Origin: Isochrysis galbana
Taxonomy: Eukaryota; Haptophyta; Isochrysidales; Isochrysidaceae
DNA length: 64,000 nt
Reading direction: 5' to 3'
Assembly (NCBI GenBank): GCA_018136815.1
Contig: CM030940.1
Coordinates: forward strand, 430,443 to 494,442
The notes below the pieces were generated by a model, which made no database searches, had not been told where the DNA came from, and worked only from the letters and a program-made list of their open reading frames with translations. The translations under genes were made by a program, and so were the position numbers. Position 1 is the stretch's first letter, and every line of letters begins with the position of its first letter. This document shows, piece after piece, positions 63,488-64,000 of the stretch.

Positions 63488-64000
63488 TCATGTAGCTTTC
63501 CTGATGCTCTCCACCTCGAAAAGTGAGGGCATCGCTTGCCGCAAGCGCCGATAGTCGGCCTCAACCACCGAGGCATCACCATGCAGCAAATGAGCATAAC
63601 CAACAGCTGAATCAAGATCTCTCGTCAGGGACACGTGGCCCCCGGGCTGCACCGTCGGCTCAAATGCCACAAGTGACTCCATGCCGTCCACGATCTCGTT
63701 GCACATCCGGATGACCTTACCTTGTACGTAAGAACACAAGACCACAAGCATCCCGCTGCATGCGAGCTCACATGGTGGCGCATCGGGAAGGGACTCGAAT
63801 TCCGTTGGGTCAAGGTACGCAGCAACACCAGCATCGTAGGCGTTGCCGCCAAAACAGACATCCGCGATGAGCTTGAAATCTAGCCCGTTCCATCGCCCGG
63901 CATTGATTTCAACGAGTCGAGGCCCGCTCGTCGTCGACATAATCTCAAGATGTGCGGGCCCCCACCGCCACCCAAGGGCATCCAGCACCCGCATCGCATA
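63488..64000 (-). CDS. ATP-grasp domain enzyme (C-terminal part; 5' end off the window)
   Basis: The minus frame is open from the right edge to a stop at 63488, giving 170 visible codons. VLDALGWRWGPAHLEIM followed by GPRLVEINAGRWNG is the metal-binding end of an ATP-grasp fold. There the Glu of HLEIM and the Glu and Asn of VEINAG coordinate Mg-ATP, as in carnosine-synthase-like and BacD-like amino-acid ligases. These enzymes join a carboxylate to an amine through an acyl phosphate; the substrate cannot be told from this part. The C-terminal 100 residues form an alpha/beta tail. The N-terminal and central ATP-binding segments lie outside the window. No introns are visible. Confidence 0.8.
   Translation of the reverse strand, partial: YAMRVLDALGWRWGPAHLEIMSTTSGPRLVEINAGRWNGLDFKLIADVCFGGNAYDAGVAAYLDPTEFESLPDAPPCELACSGMLVVLCSYVQGKVIRMCNEIVDGMESLVAFEPTVQPGGHVSLTRDLDSAVGYAHLLHGDASVVEADYRRLRQAMPSLFEVESIRKAT

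Overview
The window is nuclear DNA of a eukaryote, most likely a unicellular alga with a complex (secondary) plastid. It carries spliceosomal GT-AG introns, chromodomain Ty3/gypsy, Ty1/copia and LINE-type retroelements, terminal-inverted-repeat DNA transposons, and one protein whose N-terminus reads as signal peptide, transit peptide and twin-arginine thylakoid-type signal. That leader suggests a haptophyte or ochrophyte, but I cannot name the species. A 100-N gap at 3371-3470 joins two contigs.

Left to right: 1-2538 (minus) is the 5' part of an unusual gene joining a membrane anchor, a coiled coil, an F-box-like segment and a degenerate actin-like domain. After the gap comes a truncated calpain-type protease (minus), a copia fragment, and a structurally complete chromovirus at 5514-13655 with apparently identical 1325-bp LTRs and a 5-bp target duplication. 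A repeat-rich stretch without clear genes follows to about 16.1 kb.

16148-35598 (minus) is dominated by one giant gene of about 6,480 codons. Its plastid-type leader and two hydrophobic segments are followed by well over 100 copies of an 18-residue Trp-containing motif. These motifs are packed into about sixteen nearly identical 996-bp (332-aa) higher-order repeats. Frameshifts interrupt the reading frame at several places; assembly error looks the likeliest cause.

36.9-51.1 kb mixes mobile DNA with housekeeping genes. The mobile DNA comprises three LINE reverse-transcriptase 3' fragments, a TA-flanked MITE, a DUF4096 transposase remnant and a 4.5-kb element with perfect 22-bp inverted repeats and an 8-bp target duplication. 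The housekeeping genes are TAD2 (three exons) and a DNA-3-methyladenine glycosylase.

51.4-64 kb holds an unidentified membrane-anchored protein, a gypsy protease remnant, a frameshifted hypothetical gene and a clear six-exon UTP7/WDR46 ribosome-biogenesis gene. It also holds a transposon integrase remnant, a reversed divergent LTR, several dispersed repeats and the 3' end of an ATP-grasp enzyme gene. The genes do not form an operon. The host functions visible are tRNA wobble editing, base-excision repair, 18S rRNA processing, proteolysis and an apparently plastid-localised scaffold-like protein, embedded in actively reshaped repetitive DNA.
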